Source of the DNA: Rhodospirillaceae bacterium
GTDB lineage: Bacteria; Pseudomonadota; Alphaproteobacteria; Rhodospirillales; JABHCV01
Assembly (NCBI GenBank): GCA_014382375.1
Contig: JACNJU010000076.1
Coordinates: 1 to 41,414, forward strand
Direction: 5' to 3'
DNA length: 41,414 nucleotides
Part shown: positions 16,756-24,346 of the stretch, in pieces
Layout: each line of letters starts with the position of its first letter
How positions within the stretch are numbered: position 1 is the stretch's first letter
Notes under the pieces: generated by a model
The model's database searches: none
What the model was told of the DNA's origin: nothing
The model's input: only the letters and a program-made list of their open reading frames with translations
Position numbers and translations under genes: made by a program

Positions 16756-17472
16756 TTAATCAAACAAAGCATCGATATCGGATTGGTCAATGGCAGCATC
16801 TTCATGTTGAGGGCCATTGAGCAGTGCGGCATCACCTTCGAGGGCTTCCTTATCGACCTCAATCCCCTTGAATCCGTCCTCGCCCCAAATATCGATCATC
16901 GAGAGAATGCGTTCTTCCAGATATTGGATGGTTTTAACGACTTTTGTCGTGCGCTGGCCACTGAGGTCCTGAAAATTACAGGCTTCCATAATGTTAATGG
17001 TTTTACCCATCGCCTCATCAATCATGGCATGGGCACCCAGATCATCGGAGCGTTCTTTCAATTTGTCGAGAAGATCGCCTATTTCTTCCGAAGAATTAAG
17101 GATCTGGTTGGTCGCCTGCTCTGTTACCGCGACAATAGCATCCAGTTCCATGGCGGCACTGGTCAGGCGGTCATCCTCCTGGCCGGGCTGGCGGATCGAG
17201 GCGATTTCCTTTTTCGTTTCATCAATATGATTGCGAAGGTCTACCAGATGCTCGCGAAGCACCGATATTTCAGGCAATTCACTCGCCGCTTCGGGTATCG
17301 CAGCCCCGCCATTTATTAGCCCTTTCAATTCCCTGATTTCGGCCAGCAACTGGGAAAAGTCAGCGGACGTCCCCGTGGCGGCAACAGTCGGGACAGTTTC
17401 AGGAACGATCTCGCCCCGGAGTTCCATCATTTTGCGTTCAGCTGAAAACAGGTGTTTTACAGGGCTATTCAA
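16756..17472 (-). CDS. cheZ: CheZ-type chemotaxis protein phosphatase
   Basis: About 238 aa, mostly helical, with long coiled-coil stretches (about residues 70-200). The catalytic signature NFQDLSGQRTTKVV corresponds to QDFQDLTGQ in E. coli CheZ, keeping the Asp and Gln that attack CheY phosphate. The C-terminus DQSDIDALFD matches the CheY-binding tail of the family. It dephosphorylates CheY-P at the flagellar motor or receptor arrays. I chose the TTG at 17472 because GGGGGGTGGG lies just before it; another TTG at 17487 and ATGs at 17430 and 17427 are alternatives. The neighbour downstream is the lone receiver protein, and an unrecognised 83-aa gene is upstream. Confidence 0.88.
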   Translation of the reverse strand: MNSPVKHLFSAERKMMELRGEIVPETVPTVAATGTSADFSQLLAEIRELKGLINGGAAIPEAASELPEISVLREHLVDLRNHIDETKKEIASIRQPGQEDDRLTSAAMELDAIVAVTEQATNQILNSSEEIGDLLDKLKERSDDLGAHAMIDEAMGKTINIMEACNFQDLSGQRTTKVVKTIQYLEERILSMIDIWGEDGFKGIEVDKEALEGDAALLNGPQHEDAAIDQSDIDALFD

Positions 17473-17566
17473 GATCCCACCCCCCAAGTGACTTTTTTTA
17501 ACGCTTACTCTTCAAGACGACACCATCATTTAAAGACTTGCCCCCAACAGGTCAATATCCAGCCCC

Positions 17567-17818
17567 TCAGACATCAGATTGGCGTTGAATATCCTCGTCC
17601 ATCATCTTTTCAAAGGTATCCCACATACGTCCAACAATCTCGCTGTCATCCATGGACATCATGACGGCCAGCGCCAAAAGCACGTGCTGGGGCGGGGCCT
17701 CGCTCAAACCCTGATCGGAAACATAGGCGTTGATCAGCCCTTCATCGCTCCACACCAGGGCGACATCCCTGGGACCCAGTTCCACCGATTTGGCGACCTG
17801 CAGTTTTTCTCTCTTCAT
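17567..17818 (-). CDS. Conserved-looking 83-aa protein of unknown function upstream of cheZ
   Basis: An 83-aa soluble acidic protein (MKREKLQVAKSVELGPRDVA...) with a possible beta segment (DVALVWSDEGLINAYVS) followed by a helix with many Met and Asp residues (VMMSMDDSEIVGRMWDTFEKMMDEDI). The ATG at 17818 has GGAGG 8 bases upstream, which supports it over a TTG at 17833. I do not recognise the family. It is on the same strand as cheZ (94 bases downstream) and the receiver gene, so a link to chemotaxis is possible but not shown. It is divergent from the RTX gene. Confidence 0.65.
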   Translation of the reverse strand: MKREKLQVAKSVELGPRDVALVWSDEGLINAYVSDQGLSEAPPQHVLLALAVMMSMDDSEIVGRMWDTFEKMMDEDIQRQSDV

Positions 17819-17890
17819 CGCAATGCCCTCCAAATGCGCGAATCCGGCGTTTATTAAGCCATATCAATGGTTAGCGTTTCCCTAACTGCG

Positions 17891-17947
17891 AAAAAATGGA
17901 GCCAAACTCACGAAAAAACCCTTATCACAGTGATTTTAGTGTATAAT
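17891..17947 (+). promoter_or_regulatory. Candidate promoter of the RTX gene with two phased A-tracts
   Basis: A perfect TATAAT hexamer lies at 17942-17947, 74 bases before the RTX start codon. No good -35 hexamer is seen at 16-18 bases. Two A6 tracts at 17891-17896 and 17913-17918 are 22 bases (two helical turns) apart, which may bend the DNA or serve as an UP-like element. The evidence is base composition only. Confidence 0.4.
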
Positions 17948-18021
17948 ACCGGTTAGCGAGAGGAACAGACGTTCCTTTAGCCTTTTCCCCAGATCAACCA
18001 CCAGCCACGGGGGTAAAGAAA

Positions 18022-20406
18022 ATGGCGAACACAGCACCTGTTACTGAAAACTCACAAAGCCATACACCCGCGTATGGCACGGAACCGATCGGTCACATCG
18101 ATACGCTGGAGGGCAGCGTTAGCGTCTTCCGCGCCGATGGGCTGGCCGTTGAAGTGGAAGTCGGCCATCCGGTCTTCCAGGGAGACGAGATCATGACGGC
18201 CTCCGACAGCGCCGTTGGCCTTGTGCTGGTCGATCAGACGGCATTTTCCATGGCCGAAAACGGTCGCATCACCCTGGATGAAATGGTTTACGATCCGGCA
18301 TCCCAGGAAGGATCGATTGGCCTTTCTGTTGGCGCAGGTGTTTTTACCTTCATCAGCGGCGAGATCGCCAAAACAGACCCCGAGGCGATGGTTATCGATA
18401 CCCCGGTCGCCACCATCGGCATTCGCGGCACCCAGCTGGGCGTTGATATCGCCGACGGTGAAACCCTTACCGTGGTGATGATGGAAGAAGAAGGCGGATT
18501 TGTCGGCGAGGCCGTTATCCGCAATGGTCACGGCGTTCAGGTTCTCAACGCCGCCCATCAGGGAACAGTGGTCGCCGGGTTGAACGCCGCCCCTGGTGCC
18601 GTTTACATTCTTGAGTCTGGACAGATTGTCAATCAATTCGGGGCTACCCTGGGATACCTTCCCGACGTCGGCGACGCCAACGCCTACGGCGTCGAAGAAA
18701 GCGCGGTTGAAACCCTCGGCGAAGAAGAACTGGGCGAAGAGCCCTTCGCCGAAGACATTCAGGAAGAAGAAGCCATAACTGAGGTGATGCCAGCTACCGA
18801 AGAAAGTGAGAGGGACACCGATGAAACTCTTGCAGACTTCGAAACGACCGCTGGTGAACCCGAGGCGGAGACGCCCGAAGAAACCATCAAGGTGGTGGCA
18901 GAAGATTACGCCACGGGCAAGACCGGAACCGAGGTGAACCCCGCCGAAGGTGCTATCCCGCAAGCGGCAGTCGAAACGGTATCAACGACCACCGCCCGGG
19001 CAGCCCCGACAGTAACCCGCCGTGACGAGCCGGTTGTTGCAGAAACGGTGCCTGAACCGGAACCGGAGCCTGAACCAGAGGCAGAGCCTGAACCAATCAA
19101 CACGGAACCCGTCGCCTTTAACGAGGTCGGCACAACCGGCGAAGACAATATCCTGAGCGGGCAGTTAACGGCCACCGATGTCGATCAGGACGAACTGACG
19201 TTCACCCTTGATCCGGATGGCGCGCCTGAACATGGCTTTGTCGTTGTGGACGCCAGCGGCACGTACACTTATGTCCCGGATCAAAACTTTAGCGGTGCCG
19301 ACACCTTCACCTACATGGTTTCCGATGGTCACGGCGGTGTCGATAGCGCCACGGTGACGCTGAATGTGACGCCGATAGCAGACCAGCCGACGCTTGATGT
19401 TGCCGATGTCTCGTTCGGAACGGAGCTCCTGCCCGATGACGACAAGATCAAAGGCACCAAGGATGACGATGTTCTGTATGGCGGTGGCGGCAACGACACC
19501 ATCGATGGCAAGGGCGGTGACGACATCCTTTACGGTGATGGCGGCGCGACCGGTGAAACGACGGTTGCCCTTGATATTGCTGCAGCCCTGAGCGATACGG
19601 ACACCTCTGAATCCCTGTCGATCACGCTCAGCGGCCTGCCAGAGGGCGCGAGCCTGTCGGCTGGGATGGAAACCGACGGTGTCTGGACACTGCAAAGCGA
19701 AGATCTTGATGACCTGAGCATGACCTTGCCCGAAGGATATGCTGAGGGATTCCAGCTTGACGTCCAGGCAACGGCCACCGAGACCGCTGCCGGGGATACC
19801 GCCAGCACAGCAGCGACTATCAATGTCGCCTATACGGGGTCCGAAGCCGGTGACGACACCCTTAAAGGCGGCTCCGGCGACGACGTCCTGTATGGCGGCG
19901 ACGGCGATGATAGCCTGAAGGGCGGCGGCGGCGACGACGTTCTCTACGGCGGCGGCGGTGACGACACCCTTAAGGGCGGCGGCGGTGACGACGTCCTGTA
20001 TGGCGGCGACGGCGATGATAGCCTGAGGGGCGGCGGCGGCGGCGACGTTCTCTACGGCGGCGGCGGTGACGACACCCTTAAGGGCGAGGGCGGCGACGAC
20101 GTCCTGTATGGCGGCGGCGGCGATGATAACTTGAGGGGCGGCGGTGGAGAGGACACCTTTGTCTTCGGCACCGGTTCAGGATCCGATACCATCACCGATT
20201 ACAAAATCGGCGAGACCCTGCGCTTCGAAGGTGACAGCTTTAACGAACAGGCCCTGAGCGTCAATCAGGAGGGCAAACATGCGGTCATCACCTTCGGCGA
20301 GCAGAACGTCGAGGTCACCCTCAACAATATGGACCTGTCCGATATGAGCTACACCGTTACCCAGGAACCGGACGCTGTTGTCGTGGTCTTTGGCGAAGCC
20401 GATTAG
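18022..20406 (+). CDS. FecR-domain, cadherin-like and RTX calcium-binding protein (putative type I secreted adhesin)
   Basis: A 794-aa acidic protein without a signal peptide. Residues about 20-200 form a FecR-type domain (GSVSVFRADGLAVEVEVGHPVFQGDEI; DTPVATIGIRGTQLGV). Residues about 215-360 are an acidic, low-complexity linker with a Pro-Glu run (PEPEPEPEPEAEPEP). Residues about 362-455 are a cadherin-like/Ig-like domain (ENDxLSG...DQNFSGADTFTYMVSDGHGG). RTX nonapeptides (GGxGxDxLx) occur as a short block at about 474-512 and a long block at 610-714, with an Ig-like segment between. The C-terminal 80 residues (GSGSDTITDYKIGETLRF...) resemble the end of RTX proteins that holds the uncleaved type I secretion signal. 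No ABC exporter, adaptor or TolC gene is in the window. GGGGG lies 8 bases before the ATG. Confidence 0.85.
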   Translation: MANTAPVTENSQSHTPAYGTEPIGHIDTLEGSVSVFRADGLAVEVEVGHPVFQGDEIMTASDSAVGLVLVDQTAFSMAENGRITLDEMVYDPASQEGSIGLSVGAGVFTFISGEIAKTDPEAMVIDTPVATIGIRGTQLGVDIADGETLTVVMMEEEGGFVGEAVIRNGHGVQVLNAAHQGTVVAGLNAAPGAVYILESGQIVNQFGATLGYLPDVGDANAYGVEESAVETLGEEELGEEPFAEDIQEEEAITEVMPATEESERDTDETLADFETTAGEPEAETPEETIKVVAEDYATGKTGTEVNPAEGAIPQAAVETVSTTTARAAPTVTRRDEPVVAETVPEPEPEPEPEAEPEPINTEPVAFNEVGTTGEDNILSGQLTATDVDQDELTFTLDPDGAPEHGFVVVDASGTYTYVPDQNFSGADTFTYMVSDGHGGVDSATVTLNVTPIADQPTLDVADVSFGTELLPDDDKIKGTKDDDVLYGGGGNDTIDGKGGDDILYGDGGATGETTVALDIAAALSDTDTSESLSITLSGLPEGASLSAGMETDGVWTLQSEDLDDLSMTLPEGYAEGFQLDVQATATETAAGDTASTAATINVAYTGSEAGDDTLKGGSGDDVLYGGDGDDSLKGGGGDDVLYGGGGDDTLKGGGGDDVLYGGDGDDSLRGGGGGDVLYGGGGDDTLKGEGGDDVLYGGGGDDNLRGGGGEDTFVFGTGSGSDTITDYKIGETLRFEGDSFNEQALSVNQEGKHAVITFGEQNVEVTLNNMDLSDMSYTVTQEPDAVVVVFGEAD
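19849..20169 (+). repeat. Tandem 54-bp RTX repeats with a 108-bp higher-order pattern
   Basis: Six units of 54 bp (18 aa, two nonapeptides each) start at 19849, 19903, 19957, 20011, 20065 and 20119; the last decays into EDTFVFG. Units alternate between GDDTLK... and GDDSL(K/R)... types, and units 1 and 3 are more alike at DNA level than 1 and 2, so a 108-bp dimer was duplicated. Each nonapeptide should bind calcium in a parallel beta-roll. Confidence 0.9.
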
Positions 20407-20891
20407 GCCCGCTCGTAAACAACCAGGGTGTAGGCCGGGGCATCTTCATCGGCCGGGAAAGGCTGGCGTGATATTTCGCGCCAGTCGGCCTGATCGAAAT
20501 CGGGAGAGAACGCAGCCCCTTGTGGGTTGAGCGCAACTTCCGACAGGTACAGGCGGTCGGCCTTCGGCAACGCCAGGCGGTAAATTTCAGCGCCACCAAT
20601 GACCATCACCTCTTCGCCTTCCTGTTGGCCGGCGACTGCCAGGGCCTGATCAAGATCACCGGTAACCTCGGCCCCCTCGGCCTTGAAATCAGGCTTGCGG
20701 GTAATCACGATGTTGGTCCGTCCCGGCAAGGGTCGGCCCAGGGATTCCCAGGTCTTGCGGCCCATGATGATCGGTTTCCCCATGGTCGTCTTTTTGAAAA
20801 GTTTAAGATCGCCGGGAATATGCCAGGGCAGGCCGCCGTCTTTACCTATGACGCGGTTTTCGCCCAATGCGCAAACCAGGGCGATGATCAT
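20403..20891 (-). CDS. folA: Dihydrofolate reductase
   Basis: A 162-aa protein. The N-terminus [34 protein letters not shown] holds the Trp-His-Ile-Pro-Gly-Asp active-site stretch, with the acidic residue after IPG acting as substrate ligand. This is followed by PIIMGRKTWESLGRPLPGRTNIVIT (NADPH binding) and VIGGAEIY. It regenerates tetrahydrofolate, consumed by ThyA. Its ATG shares one base with the thyA stop codon (TGATG), so the pair is translationally coupled. Its stop codon overlaps that of the convergent RTX gene (20403-20406), and there is no room for a terminator between them. Confidence 0.96.
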   Translation of the reverse strand: MIIALVCALGENRVIGKDGGLPWHIPGDLKLFKKTTMGKPIIMGRKTWESLGRPLPGRTNIVITRKPDFKAEGAEVTGDLDQALAVAGQQEGEEVMVIGGAEIYRLALPKADRLYLSEVALNPQGAAFSPDFDQADWREISRQPFPADEDAPAYTLVVYERA

Positions 20892-21685
20892 CAGACCGAA
20901 ACCGGGGCCGCGATATGGGGATGGCTCTCATACCCCTGAAGGTTAAAGTCATCGAAGGTAAAGGAAAAAATATCCTTTACGTCCGGGTTGATTTTCATGG
21001 TCGGCAGGGCCATCGGCTGGCGACTCAATTGCAAATCGGTCTGTTCCATGTGGTTGGCATACAGGTGCACATCGCCGAAAGTATGAATAAAGTCGCCGGG
21101 CTCAAGCCCCGTCACCTGGGCCATCATCATGGTTAGCAGAGCGTAGGAGGCGATATTGAAGGGCACACCCAAAAAGAAATCGGCGCTGCGCTGATAAAGC
21201 TGGCACGATAATTTGCCCCCAGCGACATAAAACTGGAACAGGCAATGGCATGGCGGCAAGGCCATGTTTTCAATATCGGAAACATTCCAGGCGCTGACAA
21301 TAAGGCGGCGGCTGTCCGGATTTTTTTTGATTTGCTCAAGCAGATTTGAAATCTGATCAATGGTGCGGCCATCCGGGCTTGGCCACGAACGCCACTGATA
21401 GCCGTACACCGGGCCCAGATTGCCATCCGCATCGGCCCATTCGTCCCAGATTTTAACACCGTTTTCCTGCAGGTAGGCGACGTTGGTGTCGCCGCTTAAA
21501 AACCACAACAATTCATGGATAATCGACTTCAGGTGTAATTTTTTGGTGGTCAGAACGGGAAATCCTGCGGCCAGATCGAAACGCATCTGGGCCCCGAAAA
21601 GGCTACGAGTGCCGGTTCCGGTGCGGTCTTCCTTTACTGTACCGTGATGACGGATTTGGGCCATCAGGTCGAGATACTGTTTCAC
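20891..21685 (-). CDS. thyA: Thymidylate synthase
   Basis: A 264-aa protein, the same length as the E. coli enzyme. It has the folate and dUMP motifs [21 protein letters not shown], the catalytic cysteine in [29 protein letters not shown] and [12 protein letters not shown]. It methylates dUMP to dTMP with methylene-tetrahydrofolate. folA follows directly with one base overlap. The upstream region to the tmRNA (about 120 bases) presumably holds its promoter; no clear hexamers were fixed. Confidence 0.97.
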   Translation of the reverse strand: MKQYLDLMAQIRHHGTVKEDRTGTGTRSLFGAQMRFDLAAGFPVLTTKKLHLKSIIHELLWFLSGDTNVAYLQENGVKIWDEWADADGNLGPVYGYQWRSWPSPDGRTIDQISNLLEQIKKNPDSRRLIVSAWNVSDIENMALPPCHCLFQFYVAGGKLSCQLYQRSADFFLGVPFNIASYALLTMMMAQVTGLEPGDFIHTFGDVHLYANHMEQTDLQLSRQPMALPTMKINPDVKDIFSFTFDDFNLQGYESHPHIAAPVSV

Positions 21686-21805
21686 AAGTTGTTCCCCTAC
21701 GCGATTCTGTTAGTCAAAATACCGCATCGACGGCCCTTCCAATAGCATTTCATCAATACAGCCGGTGATTCTCCTTTAATGACGTTTGATCTGGCCCTAT
21801 ATTGA

Positions 21806-22096
21806 TGGTGTCGGGTAACCGACTATAACGATAAACACTATGCGGAATAATCGTTGCGGACCCGGGGGCAGTGCCCGGCGCCTCCACCAAAATTCCCGAA
21901 CCCCTTTATCAGGGGTTTGCAATGGGGGCGAAACAGGATCGACGTACGTGGTAAAGGCATAACTTTCGTTCGGCATGGTATCCACCGTTATCGGGCCAAT
22001 CAGAGAAATGCCAACGATAATGAGGCATTTGCAGTAGCAGCCTAACGGCTCTTACTACGGGGTTCGGGGGGCACCTGGCAACAGAAGCCCCCCACT
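21806..22096 (+). ncRNA. ssrA: Circularly permuted two-piece tmRNA (transfer-messenger RNA)
   Basis: The order is acceptor piece, spacer, coding piece, as in alphaproteobacteria. The acceptor piece ends at 21889 with an encoded CCA (21887-21889). Its T stem is CCGGG (21862-21866) / CCCGG (21874-21878) with a 7-base loop, followed by the acceptor strand CGCCTCC (21879-21885). The coding piece begins GGGGGCG (21924-21930), which pairs with that strand over 7 bp including one G-U, then has AAACAGGATCGAC. The tag frame is at 22010-22045. A GC hairpin GGGGGGC / GCCCCCC lies at 22066-22093. The spacer 21890-21923 should be removed by processing. The outer ends (about 21806 and 22096) are estimates. 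tmRNA rescues stalled ribosomes and tags the unfinished protein for proteolysis. Confidence 0.93.
22010..22045 (+). other. tmRNA tag reading frame encoding ANDNEAFAVAA
   Basis: From the GCC at 22010 the codons read A-N-D-N-E-A-F-A-V-A-A and then TAA. With the alanine carried by tmRNA itself the full tag is 12 residues. The ANDN start and AVAA end match the tags of other alphaproteobacteria (Caulobacter: AANDNFAEEFAVAA), two residues shorter here. The C-terminal end is the ClpX recognition part, and the front part is what SspB recognises. Confidence 0.9.
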
Positions 22097-22140
22097 CGAA
22101 TTGATAAGGAACAAACCGGGCAAACGGCGCGTTAGAAAAG

Positions 22141-22695
22141 ATGGACAACGAATATTTCAGTTACGAAAAGTGGGTCGAAGAAGCTCTGCGCAACGTTATC
22201 AAACGTGCCCTTGAGCAAACCGCCCTCCAGGGACTGCCCGGCGATCATCATTTCTTCATTACCTTTTTGACCGGACACGACAATGTCGACATTCCGGCCC
22301 ATCTGCGCCTGGAACATCCCGAAGAAATGACCATCGTCCTGCAGCACCAGTTCCAGAACCTGACTGTCACCAATGATGGCTTTAGCGTCAGTCTTAGCTT
22401 CAGCGGACGTTCTTGCTTACTTTCCATTCCGTTTGCGGCAATCACCGCCTTTGCCGACCCGGCTGTTAATTTTGTCCTGCAATTGAAAACGTCCATGCCC
22501 GAGGACAATACGCAGACAAAAGACGGCCCCGCACCTGTTGCGGCTGAAGCACTGGCCGCCGCCGAAGCAACACCGTTCCAACCTGCCCCGGCAGTCGAAG
22601 ACGACAAAGACGAGCTGCCGAGGCCCGAACAGGAAGATGATGAAGGCGACAAGATGGGCGAAGTCATAGCGCTCGACACGTTCCGGAAAAAGTAA
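22141..22695 (+). CDS. sspB: SspB, ClpXP adaptor for tmRNA-tagged proteins (alpha type)
   Basis: A 184-aa protein. Residues 1-120 form the compact SspB domain ([17 protein letters not shown], then [21 protein letters not shown] and [16 protein letters not shown]...[18 protein letters not shown]). A flexible Ala/Pro/Asp/Glu-rich linker follows, ending in [12 protein letters not shown], the short C-terminal peptide that docks on ClpX. It binds the tmRNA tag and delivers tagged proteins to ClpXP. It starts about 45 bases after the tmRNA coding piece and its stop shares a base with the fumA start (TAATG), so the two are coupled. Its ribosome site is weak. Confidence 0.93.
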   Translation: MDNEYFSYEKWVEEALRNVIKRALEQTALQGLPGDHHFFITFLTGHDNVDIPAHLRLEHPEEMTIVLQHQFQNLTVTNDGFSVSLSFSGRSCLLSIPFAAITAFADPAVNFVLQLKTSMPEDNTQTKDGPAPVAAEALAAAEATPFQPAPAVEDDKDELPRPEQEDDEGDKMGEVIALDTFRKK

Positions 22696-24326
22696 TGAGC
22701 GCCTACGACCATCACACCATGTTTCCGCTGGCGCAGGTCGAAACCCCGTGGCGGCTTTTAACCACCGATTATGTCAGCCTCGCCGACTTTGAAGGAACAC
22801 AGGTTCTTAAAGTTGACCCTGAAGCCCTGAAGGTTCTGTGCGCTGCGGCGATGGTCGATATTGCACATCTGCTCAGGCCCGGACATCTGCAACAACTGCG
22901 CAACATCCTTGATGACGACGAGGCATCGGACAACGACCGTTTCGTCGCCCTCGACCTTTTGAAAAACGCCAACATTTCGGCCGGCGGCATCCTGCCCATG
23001 TGCCAGGACACCGGCACCGCCATTGTCATGGGCTACAAGGGCCAACAGGTCTGGACCGGGGGCGGTGATGAAGCGGCTTTAAGTGAAGGCGTCCTTAAGA
23101 CCTTCACCGAAAGCAACTTGCGTTATTCCCAGGTCGCCCCGCTGGATATGTTTACTGAAACCAACACCGGCAACAATTTGCCGGCCCAGATCGACATCTA
23201 CGCCAGCGAGGGCAAGGAGTACAAATTCCTGTTCATAGCCAAGGGTGGCGGTTCGGCCAACAAGACTTTTCTTTTCCAGCAAACCAAGGCGTTGCTCAAC
23301 CCGGAAAGCCTGATGACGTTTCTGGATGAAAAAATCCGCACCCTGGGAACGGCGGCTTGCCCGCCTTACCATCTGGCCATCGTCATCGGCGGCACCTCGG
23401 CGGAAGCCAATTTGAAAACCGTCAAGCTGGCCTCGACCCGCTATCTTGACAGTCTGCCCACTACCGGCAACGAGCACGGCCAGGCTTTCCGTGATCCGGA
23501 AATGGAGGCCGCGGTTCACAAAATGACCCAAAGCATGGGCATCGGCGCACAGTTCGGTGGCAAGTATTTCTGCCACGATGTGCGCGTCATCCGCTTGCCG
23601 CGACACGGTGCCTCTTGCCCGGTCGGCATCGGTGTATCCTGTTCCGCCGACCGCCAGTGCCTGGGTAAGATCACCACCGAGGGCGTCTTTATCGAGGCCC
23701 TTGAGCGCGACCCGGCCAAATACCTGCCCGAGGTTACCGGCGAGGCACTTTCAGACACCGTCGTTGAAATTGATCTCAACCAACCCATGTATCAGATCTT
23801 GGCCGAACTCTCCAGGCACCCGGTCAAAACAAGGCTTTCCTTGAGCGGCACCTTGATTGTCGCCCGCGATATCGCCCACGCCAAATTAAAAGAGCGTCTC
23901 GATAAAGGCGAAGAACTGCCCCAGTATTTCAAGGACCATCCTGTCTATTACGCAGGCCCTGCCAAAACGCCCGAAGGCTATACGTCGGGCTCGTTTGGGC
24001 CGACCACGGCAGGGCGCATGGATTCCTACATCGAACCGTTTCAGGCCGCTGGCGGCTCCATGGTCATGCTGGCCAAGGGCAACCGCTCCAGACAGGTGAC
24101 AGACGCTTGCAAGGCCCACGGCGGCTTTTATCTGGGTTCCATCGGCGGACCGGCGGCACGGCTGGCTCTGGACTGCATCAAAAAAGTTGAAATCCAGGAA
24201 TATGAAGAGCTGGGCATGGAAGCGATCTGGCGCATCGAAGTGGAAAACTTCCCCGCCTTCATCGTCGTCGATGACAAGGGCAACGATTTCTTCGCCGAGT
24301 TCTTCGCCCCCATCCACAATGGCTGA
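22695..24326 (+). CDS. fumA: Class I fumarate hydratase (iron-sulfur)
   Basis: A 543-aa oxygen-sensitive 4Fe-4S enzyme that interconverts fumarate and malate in the TCA cycle. The alpha-like N-terminal region has [15 protein letters not shown] (first cluster Cys) and a second region with [18 protein letters not shown] (two more Cys). The C-terminal beta-like domain begins near [27 protein letters not shown] and carries [26 protein letters not shown]. The length is that of the single-chain FumA/FumB type. Its ATG overlaps the sspB stop by one base. The convergent histidine kinase ends 20 bases beyond it with no hairpin between. Confidence 0.95.
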   Translation: MSAYDHHTMFPLAQVETPWRLLTTDYVSLADFEGTQVLKVDPEALKVLCAAAMVDIAHLLRPGHLQQLRNILDDDEASDNDRFVALDLLKNANISAGGILPMCQDTGTAIVMGYKGQQVWTGGGDEAALSEGVLKTFTESNLRYSQVAPLDMFTETNTGNNLPAQIDIYASEGKEYKFLFIAKGGGSANKTFLFQQTKALLNPESLMTFLDEKIRTLGTAACPPYHLAIVIGGTSAEANLKTVKLASTRYLDSLPTTGNEHGQAFRDPEMEAAVHKMTQSMGIGAQFGGKYFCHDVRVIRLPRHGASCPVGIGVSCSADRQCLGKITTEGVFIEALERDPAKYLPEVTGEALSDTVVEIDLNQPMYQILAELSRHPVKTRLSLSGTLIVARDIAHAKLKERLDKGEELPQYFKDHPVYYAGPAKTPEGYTSGSFGPTTAGRMDSYIEPFQAAGGSMVMLAKGNRSRQVTDACKAHGGFYLGSIGGPAARLALDCIKKVEIQEYEELGMEAIWRIEVENFPAFIVVDDKGNDFFAEFFAPIHNG

Positions 24327-24346
24327 GAATTTTTCTAAAGTCCTTT

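Noticed and set aside
19849-20169. Regular 54-bp repeats considered as a CRISPR array
   Set aside because: The repeats are contiguous without unique spacers, in frame, and encode RTX nonapeptides.
21854-22045. Open frame over the tmRNA ending in ANDNEAFAVAA
   Set aside because: The frame only exists because the tag is read in it; the tRNA-like structure shows this is tmRNA, not a protein gene. Minus-strand frames over the same region are also spurious.
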